This document shows positions 8,098-16,110 of a DNA stretch of 34,145 nt, piece by piece. Both the position numbers and the translations under genes were made by a program. The notes under the pieces are model-generated. The model saw only the letters and a list, made by a program, of their open reading frames with translations, was not told the DNA's origin and ran no database searches. The stretch is from positions 1 to 34,145 of the forward strand of contig JADZDR010000024.1 of NCBI GenBank assembly GCA_020850945.1, written 5' to 3'. Each line of letters starts with the position of its first letter. Position 1 is the stretch's first letter. Source of the DNA: Acidimicrobiia bacterium (GTDB taxonomy: Bacteria; Actinomycetota; Acidimicrobiia; UBA2766).

Positions 8098-10149
8098 TCA
8101 CGCCCAGAGGGCTGACACGGCGCGGCGCACCGCGTCCGGGCGGGACACGATCTGATCTGCCGCGGCGGGGTCGTCACCCACCCAGCCGACCTGCTCGGCA
8201 CGGAACGTGTGGCGGGATGCGGCCAGGAAGCGGGAGAGCTGCGCCCAGTTGTGTGATCCGCGCCGGGTGCTGCGGTGGTGGTAGAAGCGCAACGGCCACG
8301 AGACGTACAGGTGGTCCCGGGCGCGTGTCATCGCGACGTAGAGGAGTCTCCGTTCCTCTGCCACCTGGCGGGCGTCCCCGGTCGCGAGGTCCGACGGGAT
8401 GTTGCCGTCCGCGGCGTGGATCACATGCACGGCGCGGAACTCGAGGCCCTTCACGCCGTGGATCGTCGAGACGACCAGCCAGTCCTCGTCGAGGTGCGGT
8501 GTGGAGGCGAGAGCACCGGTGCGTGTGGGTGGGTCGAGCACGAGGGCGCCGACGAAGCTCGCCCGCGTCGGATGCTCACGGGCCGCCGCGGCGAGGACCT
8601 CGAGGTCGCCGAGGCGGGCGGGGGCGTCGTCGTAGCGGCGTGGGAGGAGCTCGCGACAGAGGTCGACGAGACGCTCCGCCTGCCCAGCCGGGGTGGGTGC
8701 GGGTTCGGCCGTGCAGTCTCCGATCGCGGCGACGAGCAGCTCGTAGTCCGCCCGTGCGCGTGCGGGCACCGTGATCTCACCCGCACAGAAGCTGCACAGC
8801 GGGTCGGGTGCCGTCGGGTCGCCGGAGCCGACCCCGAGCTCCTCGAGCCAGCGCCGCGCGGTGGCGGGACCCACTCCGTCCAAGAGGCGGAGCACGCGGT
8901 TGAAGGCGAGCGAGTCGCGGGGGTTGTCGAGGACACGCAGGAGGGCGAGGAAGTCCTTCACGTGGCCGCGCTCGAGGAAGCGGAGCCCGCCGTAGACCGT
9001 GTAGGGGATGTCACGGCGCCTCAGCTCGAGCTCGAGGACGTCGGAATGGTGGGCGGCCCGCACGAGGACGGCCTGGTCCCGCAGGGACATGCCCTCCTCG
9101 CGGTGCTCGAGGATCCTGTCGCACACATACGCAGCCTGCGCGGACTCGTCGAAGCAGGTCGCGAGGACCGGCATCACCCCCGCCCGGCGTGCGGCCGTCA
9201 TGTCCCGGGCGAACGGCGAGTCGGCCTCTGCGATCACCGCGTCGGCGGCGCGGCAGATCTCGGGTGTCGACCTGTAGTTGTGGTCGAGGAACAAGACCTC
9301 GGTGCCGGCGAAGTGGTCCGTGAACTCGTGCATGTGCGTGACGTCGGCACCGCGGAACCCGTAGACGGCCTGGGCATCGTCGCCGACGGCGGTGATCCGG
9401 GCGCCGCGGTCGGCGAGGCCCTCGAGGATCTCGACCTGCACGCGGTTCATGTCCTGGGCCTCGTCGACGAGGACGTGGCGGAGCTCGGCCGGCCCCGTGC
9501 CGGGTGTCGAGAGCAGGGCACGCCAGTACACGAGGAGATCGTCGAAGTCGAGAAGAGCCTGCTCTGCCTTGCGTTGCGTGCATGCCGTGAAGATCTCCGT
9601 CAACGCCTCCCGGTGGTCCCGGCACCACGGGTACCAGTTGTCGAGGACGTCGGTGAGGGGATGCTGCGTGCTCACCATGCGCGAGTAGATCTCGGCGATC
9701 GTCGCCGGCCGCGGGAAGCGGACCTCGCCCGCGGCGGCGCCGAGCTCCGTGCGCACAAGCGAGAACAGCTCTGTTACGTCACCGGGGTCGAGGACGCTGA
9801 ACGTCGGGGGCAGGCCGACGAGCCGCCCCCACCGCCGCAACTCGGCCAGCGCAACCGAGTGGAAGGTCCCGCCCCGTACGCGGGCGACACCTTCACGCCC
9901 GCAGGCACGGGCGGCGCGATCCAGCATCTCGCGCGCGGCACGCCGCGTGAAGGTGAGGAGGAGGATGGCCTCCGGTGGAACGCCGGTGTCGACGAGGCGG
10001 GCGACGCGGGCTGCGAGCGTGCGTGTCTTGCCCGAGCCGGCCCCGGCCACGACGAGGAGGTGACCCCCGTCCGCCCCTGCCGCCGCGCGTTGTTGCGGGT
10101 CGAGGTCTTGCGCCCAGGCCTCCACGGCCTGACAGGTTGTCGAACGCAT
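8098..10149 (-). CDS. UvrD/Rep-family ATP-dependent DNA helicase
   Basis: A 683-residue superfamily 1A helicase that unwinds DNA 3'-5' using ATP. Motif I is VVAGAGSGKT (residues 33-42), Ia is LLTFTRRAAREM, and motif II (Walker B) is DEAQD (229-233). Motif III is VGDDAQAVYGFRGAD, IV is DHNYRST, V is STIHGVKGLEF and VI is VAMTRARDHLYVS. All key residues look intact. A CSFC pair lies in the 2B region. The start at 10149 is preferred over an upstream ATG because TAGGCT lies 7 nt before it. The protein is slightly short and lacks the PcrA C-terminal extension. It probably acts in repair, with no defence neighbours close by. Confidence 0.92.
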   Translation of the reverse strand: MRSTTCQAVEAWAQDLDPQQRAAAGADGGHLLVVAGAGSGKTRTLAARVARLVDTGVPPEAILLLTFTRRAAREMLDRAARACGREGVARVRGGTFHSVALAELRRWGRLVGLPPTFSVLDPGDVTELFSLVRTELGAAAGEVRFPRPATIAEIYSRMVSTQHPLTDVLDNWYPWCRDHREALTEIFTACTQRKAEQALLDFDDLLVYWRALLSTPGTGPAELRHVLVDEAQDMNRVQVEILEGLADRGARITAVGDDAQAVYGFRGADVTHMHEFTDHFAGTEVLFLDHNYRSTPEICRAADAVIAEADSPFARDMTAARRAGVMPVLATCFDESAQAAYVCDRILEHREEGMSLRDQAVLVRAAHHSDVLELELRRRDIPYTVYGGLRFLERGHVKDFLALLRVLDNPRDSLAFNRVLRLLDGVGPATARRWLEELGVGSGDPTAPDPLCSFCAGEITVPARARADYELLVAAIGDCTAEPAPTPAGQAERLVDLCRELLPRRYDDAPARLGDLEVLAAAAREHPTRASFVGALVLDPPTRTGALASTPHLDEDWLVVSTIHGVKGLEFRAVHVIHAADGNIPSDLATGDARQVAEERRLLYVAMTRARDHLYVSWPLRFYHHRSTRRGSHNWAQLSRFLAASRHTFRAEQVGWVGDDPAAADQIVSRPDAVRRAVSALWA

Positions 10150-10156
10150 GTTCGGG

Positions 10157-10162
10157 AGCCTA
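10157..10162 (-). promoter_or_regulatory. -10 box of the helicase gene, leaderless start
   Basis: TAGGCT on the minus strand is followed by 7 nt and the ATG at 10149. This spacing puts the transcription start at or next to the start codon and argues against the longer reading frame. Confidence 0.45.
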
Positions 10163-10174
10163 GTGGTGCCGAAC

Positions 10175-11065
10175 TCAGTACTTGGGGACGGTGGATCGCT
10201 CGTCGGTGGCACGGATCGCGTCGGCGATGTCGGTACGCGGCATGTCGGTGTAGACCGGCTCCCGTCCCTCGCGTCGTGCTGCCACGCACTCGATCAGGTT
10301 CGCGGTGTTGCCGAGGAGGAGCTGGGTGCGGTCCTCGAGGTCGATCGCGGCCCGCAGGCTCGTCGTCTCGAGGTTGTCCCAGATCACCTGCTTTGTCATC
10401 TGGAGTCCGTATGCCGAGTAGCGGCACATCTGCTCGGCGACAGCGATGCAGTGCTCGAGGAGGTCGGTGTCCGGCAGCACTCCGGACACGAGGCCGATGC
10501 GCTCCGCCTCGGCGGCGTCGATCTCGCGTCCCGTGAGGAGGAGCTCCGAGGACCGTGACGCACCGATGAGGCGGGGCAGGAGGTAGCTGGCGCCGAGCTC
10601 CGTGCTGCACAAGCCGTTCACTATCCCGGTGGCGTTGAAGCGGGCCGACTCGCCTGCATACCGCACGTCGGCCCCGAGGGCGAGGCACATGCCTCCGCCG
10701 AACGCGGGCCCGTTCACGGCAGCCACGATGGGTTGGGGGACGTCCCGCATGACCGGCACGATCTTCGAGAAGTGCGCCATCGCGACGGGGCCGATCCGGG
10801 CGAGAGGCATGGAGTCGATGCCGGGGATGACGCCGGGATCCTCGAGGTCGAGGCCGGAGCAGAACCCGCGGCCGTCCCCCGTGAGGACCACGACGCGGCA
10901 CTCGTTGTCCGCGGCGACGGCGGCGAAGGCACCTTCGAGCTCGGTCATGAGCTCGAAGGACATGGCGTTGAGGCGATGCGCCCGGTTCAGGTGCACGACA
11001 CGCACGTGCGGACGTACGGGTTCGACGAGGACGAGAGCTTCCTCCCCGGGCACGCTGGGTTGCAT
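10175..11065 (-). CDS. enoyl-CoA hydratase/isomerase family protein
   Basis: A 296-residue crotonase-fold protein. The two oxyanion-hole regions are GRGFCSGLDLED and NGPAFGGGMCLALGADVR. The catalytic glutamate position is in STELGASYLLPR, equivalent to Glu164 of rat crotonase. N-terminal LNRAHRLNAMS is typical of the family. It probably hydrates or isomerises an enoyl-CoA in fatty- or aromatic-acid breakdown in the cytoplasm. The C-terminal helix, with an arginine- and glutamate-rich end, is intact. It is divergent from an aldehyde dehydrogenase that could supply acids to the same pathway. The exact acyl substrate cannot be told. Confidence 0.9.
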   Translation of the reverse strand: MQPSVPGEEALVLVEPVRPHVRVVHLNRAHRLNAMSFELMTELEGAFAAVAADNECRVVVLTGDGRGFCSGLDLEDPGVIPGIDSMPLARIGPVAMAHFSKIVPVMRDVPQPIVAAVNGPAFGGGMCLALGADVRYAGESARFNATGIVNGLCSTELGASYLLPRLIGASRSSELLLTGREIDAAEAERIGLVSGVLPDTDLLEHCIAVAEQMCRYSAYGLQMTKQVIWDNLETTSLRAAIDLEDRTQLLLGNTANLIECVAARREGREPVYTDMPRTDIADAIRATDERSTVPKY

Positions 11066-11092
11066 GGAGCGGATACTTGCCGAGCCCGCCGC

Positions 11093-11098
11093 TACTGT
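11093..11098 (+). promoter_or_regulatory. -10-like box of the aldehyde dehydrogenase gene
   Basis: TACTGT fits TANNNT and lies 31 nt before the GTG at 11130, leaving room for the GGGGGG ribosome-binding site. No convincing -35 is seen. Confidence 0.3.
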
Positions 11099-11129
11099 TC
11101 AACACTGCTGTCGGACCTCGGGGGGTCGT

Positions 11130-12599
11130 GTGCCGGAGCTCTGGACCGAGGAACGTCTCCTCATGGGCGGCTCGCTCACCCCCGCCGCGGGTGGTCGCAC
11201 GTACGAGAACGTCGCCCCGGCAACCGGGGAGGTGATCGGAGTCGCGGCGGATGCGTCCGCCTCCGACATGACCCGGGCGATCGGAGCCGCCCGCGCGGCC
11301 TTCGACGAGTCGGACTGGGCGCACGACGTCGGTCTCCGCGTGCGCTGTCTCCGCCAGCTCCACGACGCCGTCAAGGCCCGCCTCGACGACTTCAAGGCCA
11401 TGACGGTCGCCGAGTGCGGCTCACCGGTGCTCCTCACGCACGGCCCCCAGGTCGGCACTCCCCTCAGGTTCCTCACCTGGTTCGCCGATCTCGCGGCGTC
11501 CTACGAGTTCAGGCAGGACCTCGGCGAGCGCAAGATGTACGGACTGACCTCCCGCCGATGGGTGGAGAAGGAACCCGCCGGCGTGGTGGGCGCGATCACC
11601 CCCTGGAACTTCCCGACGCAGATCAATCTCGCGAAGCTGGCGCCTGCCCTCGCCGCCGGCTGCACCGTCGTCCTCAAACCGGCACCGGACACGCCTTGGT
11701 CGGGTCTCGTCCTCGGACAGGTGATCGCGACGCAGACCGACATCCCACCGGGTGTGGTGAACGTTGTGACGTCCTCGGACAAGACGATCGGCGAGATCCT
11801 CTCGACGGACCCACGTGTGGACGTCGTGAGCTTCACCGGTTCGACGGCGACGGGCAGGCGGATCATGGCCGACGCATCTGCCACGGTGAAGCGGCTCTTC
11901 CTCGAGCTGGGCGGCAAGTCGGCCTTCGTCGTGCTCGACGACGCCGATCTCGAGAGTGCGTGCATGAGCTGCGCCCTGCCCGTGACGGTCCACGCCGGCC
12001 AGGGCTGCGCAATCACGACGCGGGCCCTCCTGCCGCGGCGTGTCTTCGACGAGGCTGTCGACCTCCTCGCGGCCAACCTCGCCCAGACGCGGTACGGGGA
12101 CGTGGACGACGAGTCGGTCCTCATGGGTCCCCTCATCAGCGCGGCGCAACTCGCCCGTGTCGAGGGCTATGTCGGGCGGGCCGTGGCCGGTGGCGCTACG
12201 GTCGTGACGGGTGGGCGCCGCCCCCCGCATCTGCCGCACGGCTTCTGGTACGAGCCGACCCTCGTCGTCGGCGTGGACCCCGATGACGAGATCGCGCAGG
12301 AGGAGGTGTTCGGCCCCGTGCTCGTGGCCCTCCCCTACGACGACGACGACGATGCCGTCGCAATCGCAAACGACTCGGTCTACGGCCTGTCCGGCGCCGT
12401 GTTCGGAAGGGACGTGGGGCGGGCCGAGGCAGTCGCACGCCGCATCCGCACCGGCTCCGTCTCCATCAACGGCGGTCAGATCTACGGCCCGGACGTGCCC
12501 TTCGGCGGCTTCAAGCAGAGCGGGATCGGACGTGAGCTCGGTGTCGCCGGGTTCGAGGAGTACCTCGAGCTCAAGGCGTTCGCCGTCCCCGCACCGTGA
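11130..12599 (+). CDS. NAD(P)-dependent aldehyde dehydrogenase
   Basis: A 489-residue enzyme of the aldehyde dehydrogenase superfamily that oxidises an aldehyde to an acid. The cofactor-binding PWNFP motif is at residues 158-162 and Lys183 is in VLKPAPDTPWSG. FTGSTATGR follows, then general-base Glu259 in LELGGKS and the catalytic Cys293 in HAGQGCAITTR. EEVFGPVL and the C-terminal PFGGFKQSGIGRE complete the set. The GQGCA context marks the large clade of uncharacterised actinobacterial enzymes rather than betaine-aldehyde types. The GTG start has GGGGGG 5-10 nt upstream. Longer frames run back through the divergent hydratase and are not credible. The substrate is unknown. Confidence 0.93.
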   Translation: MPELWTEERLLMGGSLTPAAGGRTYENVAPATGEVIGVAADASASDMTRAIGAARAAFDESDWAHDVGLRVRCLRQLHDAVKARLDDFKAMTVAECGSPVLLTHGPQVGTPLRFLTWFADLAASYEFRQDLGERKMYGLTSRRWVEKEPAGVVGAITPWNFPTQINLAKLAPALAAGCTVVLKPAPDTPWSGLVLGQVIATQTDIPPGVVNVVTSSDKTIGEILSTDPRVDVVSFTGSTATGRRIMADASATVKRLFLELGGKSAFVVLDDADLESACMSCALPVTVHAGQGCAITTRALLPRRVFDEAVDLLAANLAQTRYGDVDDESVLMGPLISAAQLARVEGYVGRAVAGGATVVTGGRRPPHLPHGFWYEPTLVVGVDPDDEIAQEEVFGPVLVALPYDDDDDAVAIANDSVYGLSGAVFGRDVGRAEAVARRIRTGSVSINGGQIYGPDVPFGGFKQSGIGRELGVAGFEEYLELKAFAVPAP

Positions 12600-12750
12600 G
12601 GCGATGGACAGCGCGGTCAGGCCCCCCGGCCGCGAAGTCCTGGGCCCTCCCCCCTGCCAGCTCCCCGCTGTGTAGAACTCTTCCCCTCGCCTCCCGGCGC
12701 CGAGATGGCGCCACCGACGCTGCCCGTCACCGAGGACTGACGAGAACGCC
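12600..12750. other. intergenic boundary of the accessory island
   Basis: About 150 nt between the aldehyde dehydrogenase and the toxin-antitoxin operator. I see no gene, tRNA or clear attachment site. It marks the left edge of the island of toxin-antitoxin and restriction remnants. Confidence 0.4.
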
Positions 12751-12778
12751 TGGTCACTTAGGGGCTCCCAAGTGACCA
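12751..12778. promoter_or_regulatory. inverted repeat upstream of HTH/PIN module
   Basis: TGGTCACTT (12751-12759) and AAGTGACCA (12770-12778) form perfect 9-bp arms around a 10-nt centre, just upstream of the -10 box of the antitoxin gene. The position is what is expected for the autoregulatory operator of a toxin-antitoxin operon. Confidence 0.55.
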
Positions 12779-12781
12779 CAA

Positions 12782-12794
12782 CCATGTATCATGG
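12782..12794 (+). promoter_or_regulatory. -10 box TATCAT within a CCATG-TAT-CATGG palindrome
   Basis: TATCAT (12787-12792) lies 6 nt before the ATG at 12799, predicting leaderless mRNA. The box sits inside a 5-bp-arm palindrome at 12782-12794 that could be a second operator half. Confidence 0.45.
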
Positions 12795-12798
12795 GCAC

Positions 12799-13131
12799 AT
12801 GAGCGGACCGCTGACGATCAACCCGGCTCACCTGTCCGACGACGACTGGGAGACGATTCGCTCCTTCCTCGATGCCGCCAAGGCTAGGGGCGAGGTCGTC
12901 GAGTTCCATTCCCGGGTGGAGTTGCTGACGCCGGCCGACGTCGCCAAGCGCCTCGGCATGTCTCGCTCGACGGTGTTGCGCCGGATCGCAGATGGCGATC
13001 TCCACGCGACGAAGGTCGGCACCCACAATCGGATCCCGCTTGCCGAGTTCGAGAGATACAGTCACGAGCTGATGCGCCGGATGGCCGAAGCCAGCGCGGA
13101 CGACATCGAGGCCGAGCTCTTCGGTGAGTGA
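12799..13131 (+). CDS. excisionase-type HTH antitoxin
   Basis: A 110-residue DNA-binding protein. Residues 42-87 form an excisionase/MerR-like helix-turn-helix: LLTPADVAKRLGMSRSTVL is the HTH and the following RIADGDLHATKVG...RIPLAEFERY is the winged part. The acidic C-terminus (SADDIEAELFGE) is what would wrap a PIN nuclease. The coding end overlaps the PIN gene by 8 nt, a typical toxin-antitoxin arrangement. A frame back to 12772 exists, but the ATG at 12799 is correctly placed for the TATCAT box. It probably neutralises the downstream PIN protein and represses its own promoter through the inverted repeats. A simple excisionase role is unlikely, as no integrase is present. Confidence 0.75.
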   Translation: MSGPLTINPAHLSDDDWETIRSFLDAAKARGEVVEFHSRVELLTPADVAKRLGMSRSTVLRRIADGDLHATKVGTHNRIPLAEFERYSHELMRRMAEASADDIEAELFGE

Positions 13132-13789
13132 CACTGTCGTCTTCCTCGACGCCAACGTCTTGGCGTCCCCTGTCACGCGCACGCTGCTGATCGCGGGAGG
13201 ACGCTTCGACGGCCTGCTCCTCACCTGGTCGGCGAGCGTCGAGGCCGAAGCCGACCGTCACGCCCGCGGCACGGCATCGCGTACTTCGGTGGTGCGCCGG
13301 GAGATTCTCGGGATGCGCCTCTCGAAGGCCGCACCAAGCACTCGGGGGTTGCTGACATCGGCACCCGAGGACCGGCAGGTGATCGCCGACGCGATCAGCG
13401 CGGGCGCGCGGTACCTCGTCACCACCGACGTGGACGACTTCGCCGCCGAGGATCTCGACGCTCACGCGATGAGCGCGGTCAACCCGGACTACTTCATGGC
13501 GCTGCGTTTCAGCGCACGTGCGTACGGGGTGGGGGTTCGCATGCTCGCCGATGTCGCGAAGAACCCGCCGCGGACCGAAGCCGAGGTTCACATGATGCTC
13601 GGACGCCGACACCCCAACGTGACCTCACGCTTCGCCGACTCCTACGAGTCGACGCCAGTACCACCTGACCCGGATCAGCCGAACGTGCGCTTCCGTGGAG
13701 CCATCTGCGTGCGCTGCGAGGAAGCGCTCTCCGGTGTGCGGAGCCGGCGAATTGGCCTGTGCAGCGATCACCTTGCGGCCTCGGGCTGA
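13124..13789 (+). CDS. PIN-domain toxin with C-terminal zinc-knuckle-like tail
   Basis: A 221-residue PIN nuclease, probably an RNase toxin paired with the upstream HTH protein. Acidic positions are Asp9 in FLDANVL, Glu40 in SVEAEAD, Asp83 in APEDRQVIADA and the cluster TDVDDF (102-106) after YLVT. It is longer than a usual VapC (about 130 residues). Residues 115-190 form a helical extension, followed by CVRC (Cys195, Cys198) and CSDH (Cys213, His216). That is a CxxC-x14-CxxH arrangement able to bind zinc. The GTG start lies inside the end of the antitoxin gene. The extension could contact RNA or the antitoxin. It may still be active, since no lesion is visible. Confidence 0.75.
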   Translation: MSDTVVFLDANVLASPVTRTLLIAGGRFDGLLLTWSASVEAEADRHARGTASRTSVVRREILGMRLSKAAPSTRGLLTSAPEDRQVIADAISAGARYLVTTDVDDFAAEDLDAHAMSAVNPDYFMALRFSARAYGVGVRMLADVAKNPPRTEAEVHMMLGRRHPNVTSRFADSYESTPVPPDPDQPNVRFRGAICVRCEEALSGVRSRRIGLCSDHLAASG

Positions 13790-13944
13790 ACACGCGCAAC
13801 CACTGGGCGACGCCGGTCACCCTTCGTTCGGTCGATGCACGAAGCTCGTAGCCGTCTGCTCCGTCGATCGGGCGCGCTGTCACCTTGCACTCCTTCAGCC
13901 GCACCGCCTGTGAGGAAGCTCGAGTGGACAGGAGATCGTGACAC
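13790..13944. other. spacer between PIN gene and restriction remnant
   Basis: No intact gene is seen. A minus-strand frame here starts MRLKECKVTARPIDG and might be a scrap of a mobile-element protein, but the resemblance is too weak to name. Confidence 0.3.
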
Positions 13945-15301
13945 CGGCCAATGCTGGGTCAGGTACGCATCCACCTCGCCCTCAGGCATCTCACGGGTGG
14001 AGTTGTTCAGCCTGACGAAGAAGGTGCGGTCAGCCTTGCTGGTCTTTACCCCGCACCGGTCCGCCCGACGCAGCGACGTCGACCCGGCAGATCTCCTTGG
14101 CGCCGTGCACGACGATCCTCGCCCGGGTGCGAGTGACGGGGACGCTGCCGACGGCGTGGACCAGGCGCCCGGTCAGCCAGTTGACGAAGCCGTCGCCGTT
14201 CCCCGGCGTCACGACGGCGTAGTCGTGGTCGAGCCCGACCAGGGACCGGTCGGGTCCGACGCCGATGAGCAGGGTGCCGCCTTCGGTGTTGAGGAACCCG
14301 GCGACGGTCTTGACCACCGCGTCCTCCATCGCCTTGTTCTTCCGGTTCTCCCTCAGGTCCCACCGGGCCGTGGACTTGAACTCGACGGCGAAGTCCTCGT
14401 CGTTGTCGATGAGCTCCTGGACGGTCCGCAGCGTGCCGCCGGGCAGGCCGAACTCGTCGGCCACGCGGGCTGCCAGATCGGCGTCACGTCGGATCCGTTC
14501 GATCACGTCATCGGTGACCGTGCTCAGGTCAGGCGGGGTCATCACCGCCACACCGGCACCGCCGGTCGCCGGCTCGATCGCCGCTCCCCCGTAGACGCTC
14601 GTGCCGTCGTCGCCGTAGACGGTGGCGACGTGGTCGAAAACCTTCCAGTCCCCAAAGAGCTCCCACGGCGAGTACGTCGAGCCGACCTTCGCCTCGGATC
14701 CGTTGGAGAGCAGCACGAAGCCGTTCGGGGTGAACAGCTGCGGGATGGTGTCGCGGCAGTCGGTAAGGTTCTCGTCGAACGCGGCCTTCGCCGGTCGGTT
14801 CGGTTCCTTGAACTCGGCGAACACCAGCGGGATGCCGTTGACGAACAACACGACGTCGGCCCGACGCCGGTGCAGCTCGCCGGCCACTCACACCTGCGAT
14901 GCCGCCAGCCAGTCGTTCTTGGTCGAGTCGTGGAAGCCGACGTAGCGGACCGTCGCGTACCGCCGCTCGCCCCGGACGTCGGTCCACTCGGCTCGGAGGC
15001 CGTCGCGCAGCAGGTCGTAGAGGTCCTTGTTGGCCCGCACCCGGTCCATGAGCGGCCGGTCTTTGGCGATCGCCTCCAGCGCCTCCTCCCGGACAGCCTC
15101 GGGAACGTCCGGGTTCAGGAGGCGCAGAGCATCGCGGAGGCGGTGCACCAGGACCACCTCCCGCATCGAGTTCCGGCCGAGGGTGCCCGCCGGCCCGAAC
15201 GTCTCGGACCATGCCGACACGACCGTCCACCCCAGCTCCTCGAGCAGGTCCAACGCCGGTCGCTCCACCAGCGCGTCCTCGGAGTAGGGCTGCGGGCTCA
15301 C
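13945..15301 (-). pseudogene. broken HsdR N-terminal / AlbA_2 fusion
   Basis: Remnant of a type I restriction R-subunit start joined to a Schlafen-type AlbA_2 domain. From the GTG at 15301, 137 codons give the HSDR_N leader (EDALVERPALDLLEELGW...). Codon 138 is TGA (14890-14888), where the family has Trp in QVWVAGE. The same frame then continues with [22 protein letters not shown], the PD-(D/E)xK nuclease region. The sequence then changes to an AlbA_2 domain (FAVEFKSTARWDLREN, FLNTEGGTLLIGV). At the G-run 14049-14052 an extra base shifts the frame. The natural tail, VKTSKADRTFFVRLNNSTRE and then YLTQHWP, reads on in the next frame to 13945. The helicase part of HsdR and hsdM/hsdS are absent. 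Confidence 0.8.
14801..14913 (-). repeat. hsdR segment, copy A of a diverged direct repeat
   Basis: About 113 nt encoding AASQV*VAGELHRRR to FAEFKEP, with the TGA lesion. It aligns along its whole length with 15955-16066 at roughly four bases in five, by eye. Confidence 0.7.
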
Positions 15302-15681
15302 GAGGCCACGACGGTGATCGGACAGGTCGGGCCGGTGGCGCCGGCCAGGCGACGGTCGGCGGTGACCAGGCTGCAACCGAGCGCCTCGGCCACGGCGACG
15401 TAGCTGGCGTCGTAGGAGCTGAGGTTGTCCCGCAGTTGCCAGACCCGGTCGAGCAGGCCGGTCACCGGGAACCTGTCGATGCCCAGCCTGGCCCAGCGGC
15501 TCAGTGCACGTTCGGCGTCCTCGGCGGCGAGCTCGCCCCGCAGCACCCTGGACCCCAGCGCGTGGGCTACCTCGGTGTCCACGAGGTGCGGAGCGGCCAG
15601 GACCTCCACGGAGAGCTGCGAGCGCGAGATCCCGTCGTTGAGCAGACCGAACACGGCCACCGACGCGTCCACGACGATCAA
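15298..15681 (-). CDS. VapC-type PIN-domain toxin
   Basis: A 127-residue PIN ribonuclease of normal VapC length. The four acidic active-site positions are visible: Asp5 in IVVDASVAV, Glu37 in DTEVAHAL, Asp91 in [15 protein letters not shown] and Asp109 in LVTADRRLA. The start is read as TTG at 15681, overlapping the antitoxin stop (TTGA). A downstream GTG would cut into the first catalytic Asp. Its 3' end overlaps the GTG of the hsdR remnant by 4 nt. It is probably an mRNA/tRNA-cleaving toxin held inactive by the upstream RHH protein. Confidence 0.88.
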   Translation of the reverse strand: MIVVDASVAVFGLLNDGISRSQLSVEVLAAPHLVDTEVAHALGSRVLRGELAAEDAERALSRWARLGIDRFPVTGLLDRVWQLRDNLSSYDASYVAVAEALGCSLVTADRRLAGATGPTCPITVVAS

Positions 15682-15899
15682 CGGGCGGCGCGGCCTGTGT
15701 CGATGTCGTCGAGGACCGACGCCGCGTCGACCCCCAGGTCGGGGAGATCGCCGAGCAATCGGGGGTTGTCGGCCCGGCGGGCCACCCGGGCCAGCTCCCG
15801 GACGGCGAACGCCGAGACGGACATACCCTCCCGTGCGGCCAGGGCTTCGAGTCCTTCGCCGACCTCGTCGGGAACGTTGCGGAGATACAGGGTAGACAT
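15678..15899 (-). CDS. FitA/VapB-type ribbon-helix-helix antitoxin
   Basis: A 73-residue antitoxin. Residues 1-45 form a ribbon-helix-helix DNA-binding domain: the strand [10 protein letters not shown] is followed by [24 protein letters not shown]. The C-terminal tail, with an acidic stretch and arginines ([12 protein letters not shown]), would bind the PIN toxin. This is the FitA layout. The ATG at 15899 sits 8 nt after a TAGCAT box. Two direct copies of the motif GTGCAACA flank that box and are probably its operator. A much longer open frame runs upstream through the second hsdR scrap, but it has no family support. Confidence 0.85.
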   Translation of the reverse strand: MSTLYLRNVPDEVGEGLEALAAREGMSVSAFAVRELARVARRADNPRLLGDLPDLGVDAASVLDDIDTGRAAR

Positions 15900-15928
15900 G
15901 TTGCACGATGCTAGCAGATGTGTTGCAC
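15899..15928 (-). promoter_or_regulatory. leaderless promoter with two GTGCAACA direct repeats
   Basis: On the minus strand GTGCAACA occurs at 15928-15921 and again at 15906-15899, 22 bp apart (two helical turns). The -10-like TAGCAT (15913-15908) lies between them and the ATG follows 8 nt later. RHH antitoxins bind such spaced repeats to repress their own operon. Confidence 0.55.
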
Positions 15929-15954
15929 AACGCATCGGGCGAACCGCTTCTCTT

Positions 15955-16066
15955 CGGTTCCGTGAACTCGGCCAACACCAGAGGAATGCCGTTGACGAAG
16001 GCACGACATCGGCCCGGCGGTGGTGCAGCTTGCCGGCCGCCCATACCTGCGACGCCGCCGGCCAGT
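15955..16066 (-). pseudogene. second hsdR scrap (copy B of the repeat)
   Basis: A 112-nt relic similar to 14801-14913. On the minus strand it reads [18 protein letters not shown]. It then loses one base near 16008 and continues in another frame as [17 protein letters not shown]. Here the Trp codon that became TGA in copy A is intact (TGG). No start or further domain remains. The relic lies between the VapBC operator and the 3' end of the esterase gene. The two copies bracket the VapBC operon and the 5' end of the larger remnant. Confidence 0.7.
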
Positions 16067-16110
16067 GCTTCGAACTCCGATCTCCGGCTCGCCTTGTCCC
16101 GCGCCGTGAT

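Noticed and set aside
8098-10149. Helicase as part of an anti-phage defence pair
   Set aside because: Neighbours are metabolic genes and the motifs match repair-type UvrD/Rep; no nuclease partner is adjacent.
8275-10536. A 753-codon open frame antisense to the helicase gene
   Set aside because: High-GC genes routinely leave long open frames on the other strand. This one has no recognisable domain and covers a helicase with all motifs intact.
11421-12785. A 454-codon frame antisense to the aldehyde dehydrogenase
   Set aside because: Shadow of a gene with all catalytic residues; no independent signal.
13509-13904. Minus-strand frame starting MRLKECKVTARPIDG as a recombinase remnant
   Set aside because: Only a vague resemblance over about 40 residues, and it overlaps the PIN gene; not enough to name.
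12600-16110. The island as an intact mobile element or prophage
   Set aside because: No integrase, transposase or flanking attachment repeat could be recognised; it looks like decayed accessory DNA.
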